From the NCBI GenBank assembly GCA_023390415.1, contig JAEWCW010000146.1, forward strand, positions 1-5,970: 5,970 nucleotides of DNA, in the 5' to 3' direction. The translations under genes and the position numbers were made by a program. The notes beneath the pieces are model-generated. The model was not told where the DNA came from. It saw nothing but the letters and a program-made list of their open reading frames with translations, and did not search any database. Every line of letters starts with the position of its first letter. Position 1 is the stretch's first letter. The stretch is from Pseudomonadota bacterium (lineage in GTDB: Bacteria; Pseudomonadota; Alphaproteobacteria; Sphingomonadales; Sphingomonadaceae). Positions 5,337 to 5,970 of the stretch are shown here, in pieces.

Positions 5337-5970
5337 TCGCCCATGTACCGGAGAGCTGCGCCGGCGCCGCGGCGAATGACGAGGTTCCTGATCTCGGTCA
5401 TGTCCTCCATCGCGAAGCGCACCCCTTCCCTGCCAAGCCCCGAATCCTTCACGCCGCCATAGGGCATGTTGTCGACCCGGTAGCTGGGCACGTCGTTGAC
5501 CACCACCCCGCCGACATCGAGCTCGTCCCAGGCATCGAACATCTTGAACAGGTCGCGGGTGAAGACGCCCGCCTGGAGGCCGAACTTGGAATCGTTGACG
5601 ATCCCCAAGGCCTCGCGGAAGGTCTCGAAGCGGACCAGGAAGGCGACCGGGCCGAACGCCTCCTCCACGTTGAGCTTGGTGTCGCGGGCGACGCCTTCGA
5701 GCAAGGTCGCCTCGAGCATCGCGCCCTCTCGACCGCCGCCGCAGAGCAGGGTCGCCCCCTTCTCCTTCGCCTCGTCGATCCAGCGCTCCAGCCGCTCGGC
5801 CTCCTTGACGTCGATCATCGGCCCGATGAACGTCTCCTCGTCGTGCGGATCGCCGGCCTTCAGGCCGCGGGTGCGGGCGACGAGCTTGTCGCGGAACGCG
5901 TCATAGATTTCAGCGTGGACGATGATGCGCTGGACGCCGATGCAGGACTGGCCGGACTGGTAGAAGGCGC
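5333..5970 (-). CDS. NAD(P)-dependent aldehyde dehydrogenase, C-terminal 211 aa; 5' end outside window
   Basis: Oxidises an aldehyde to an acid, or acyl-CoA in some subfamilies, using NAD(P)+. The frame is open to the window edge; the first full codon (5966-5968) begins AFYQSGQSCIGVQR, which holds the catalytic cysteine (codon 5942-5944) in the family's GQxCxxxxR motif. Further ALDH motifs follow: FIGPMIDVKEAERLERWI, the EEAFGPVAF block whose Glu contacts the nicotinamide ribose in the family, FGLQAGVFTRD, and the C-terminal VDNMPYGGVKDSGLGREG. Family members are about 470-490 residues, so roughly 260-280 are missing. The style resembles the y4uC/lactaldehyde dehydrogenase-like branch, but the substrate cannot be named. 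It is the upstream gene of the lipoprotein pair, overlapping it by 4 bases. Confidence 0.95.
   Translation of the reverse strand, partial: AFYQSGQSCIGVQRIIVHAEIYDAFRDKLVARTRGLKAGDPHDEETFIGPMIDVKEAERLERWIDEAKEKGATLLCGGGREGAMLEATLLEGVARDTKLNVEEAFGPVAFLVRFETFREALGIVNDSKFGLQAGVFTRDLFKMFDAWDELDVGGVVVNDVPSYRVDNMPYGGVKDSGLGREGVRFAMEDMTEIRNLVIRRGAGAALRYMGE

Overview
The window looks like a chromosomal segment of a GC-rich alphaproteobacterium, most likely a sphingomonad. This rests on the alphaproteobacterial C-terminus of the housekeeping sigma factor RpoD, the strong G/C bias at third codon positions in most genes, and the style of several small proteins. No database search was possible, so the taxonomic call is an inference.

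Layout: (1) 1-615, + strand: the 3' part of rpoD. (2) 616-856: a gene-free gap with GC-rich hairpins and a degenerate short-period repeat array. (3) 857-2956, - strand: three genes in a row (transcribed 2956 to 857) with visibly lower GC and relaxed codon use. Two encode membrane-anchored proteins and one a soluble protein, none recognised; this looks like an acquired accessory cassette. (4) 3020-3283, - strand: a small GC-rich reading frame with a CxxC motif but no ordinary start codon in frame. (5) 3364-3534, + strand: a 56-residue protein followed at once by a perfect hairpin. (6) 3714-4013, + strand: a PspC-domain membrane protein followed by a strong intrinsic terminator. (7) 4191-4862, + strand: a 223-residue protein of unknown function. 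(8) 4866-5970, - strand: the C-terminal 211 residues of an aldehyde dehydrogenase, overlapping by ATGA a small lipoprotein with an NTF2-like (SnoaL/DUF4440) fold. This pair converges on gene (7) with only 3 bp between stop codons.

Working together: the aldehyde dehydrogenase and lipoprotein are almost certainly co-transcribed. The three cassette genes probably form one transcription unit, possibly with read-through from the small gene at 3020-3283. The best candidate for something undescribed is this cassette: two different proteins that each join an N-terminal membrane anchor to a beta-rich domain containing an Asn-Phe-Gly motif, plus a soluble partner. Its function cannot be read from the sequence. 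No RNA genes, CRISPR arrays, transposases or clear attachment sites were seen.
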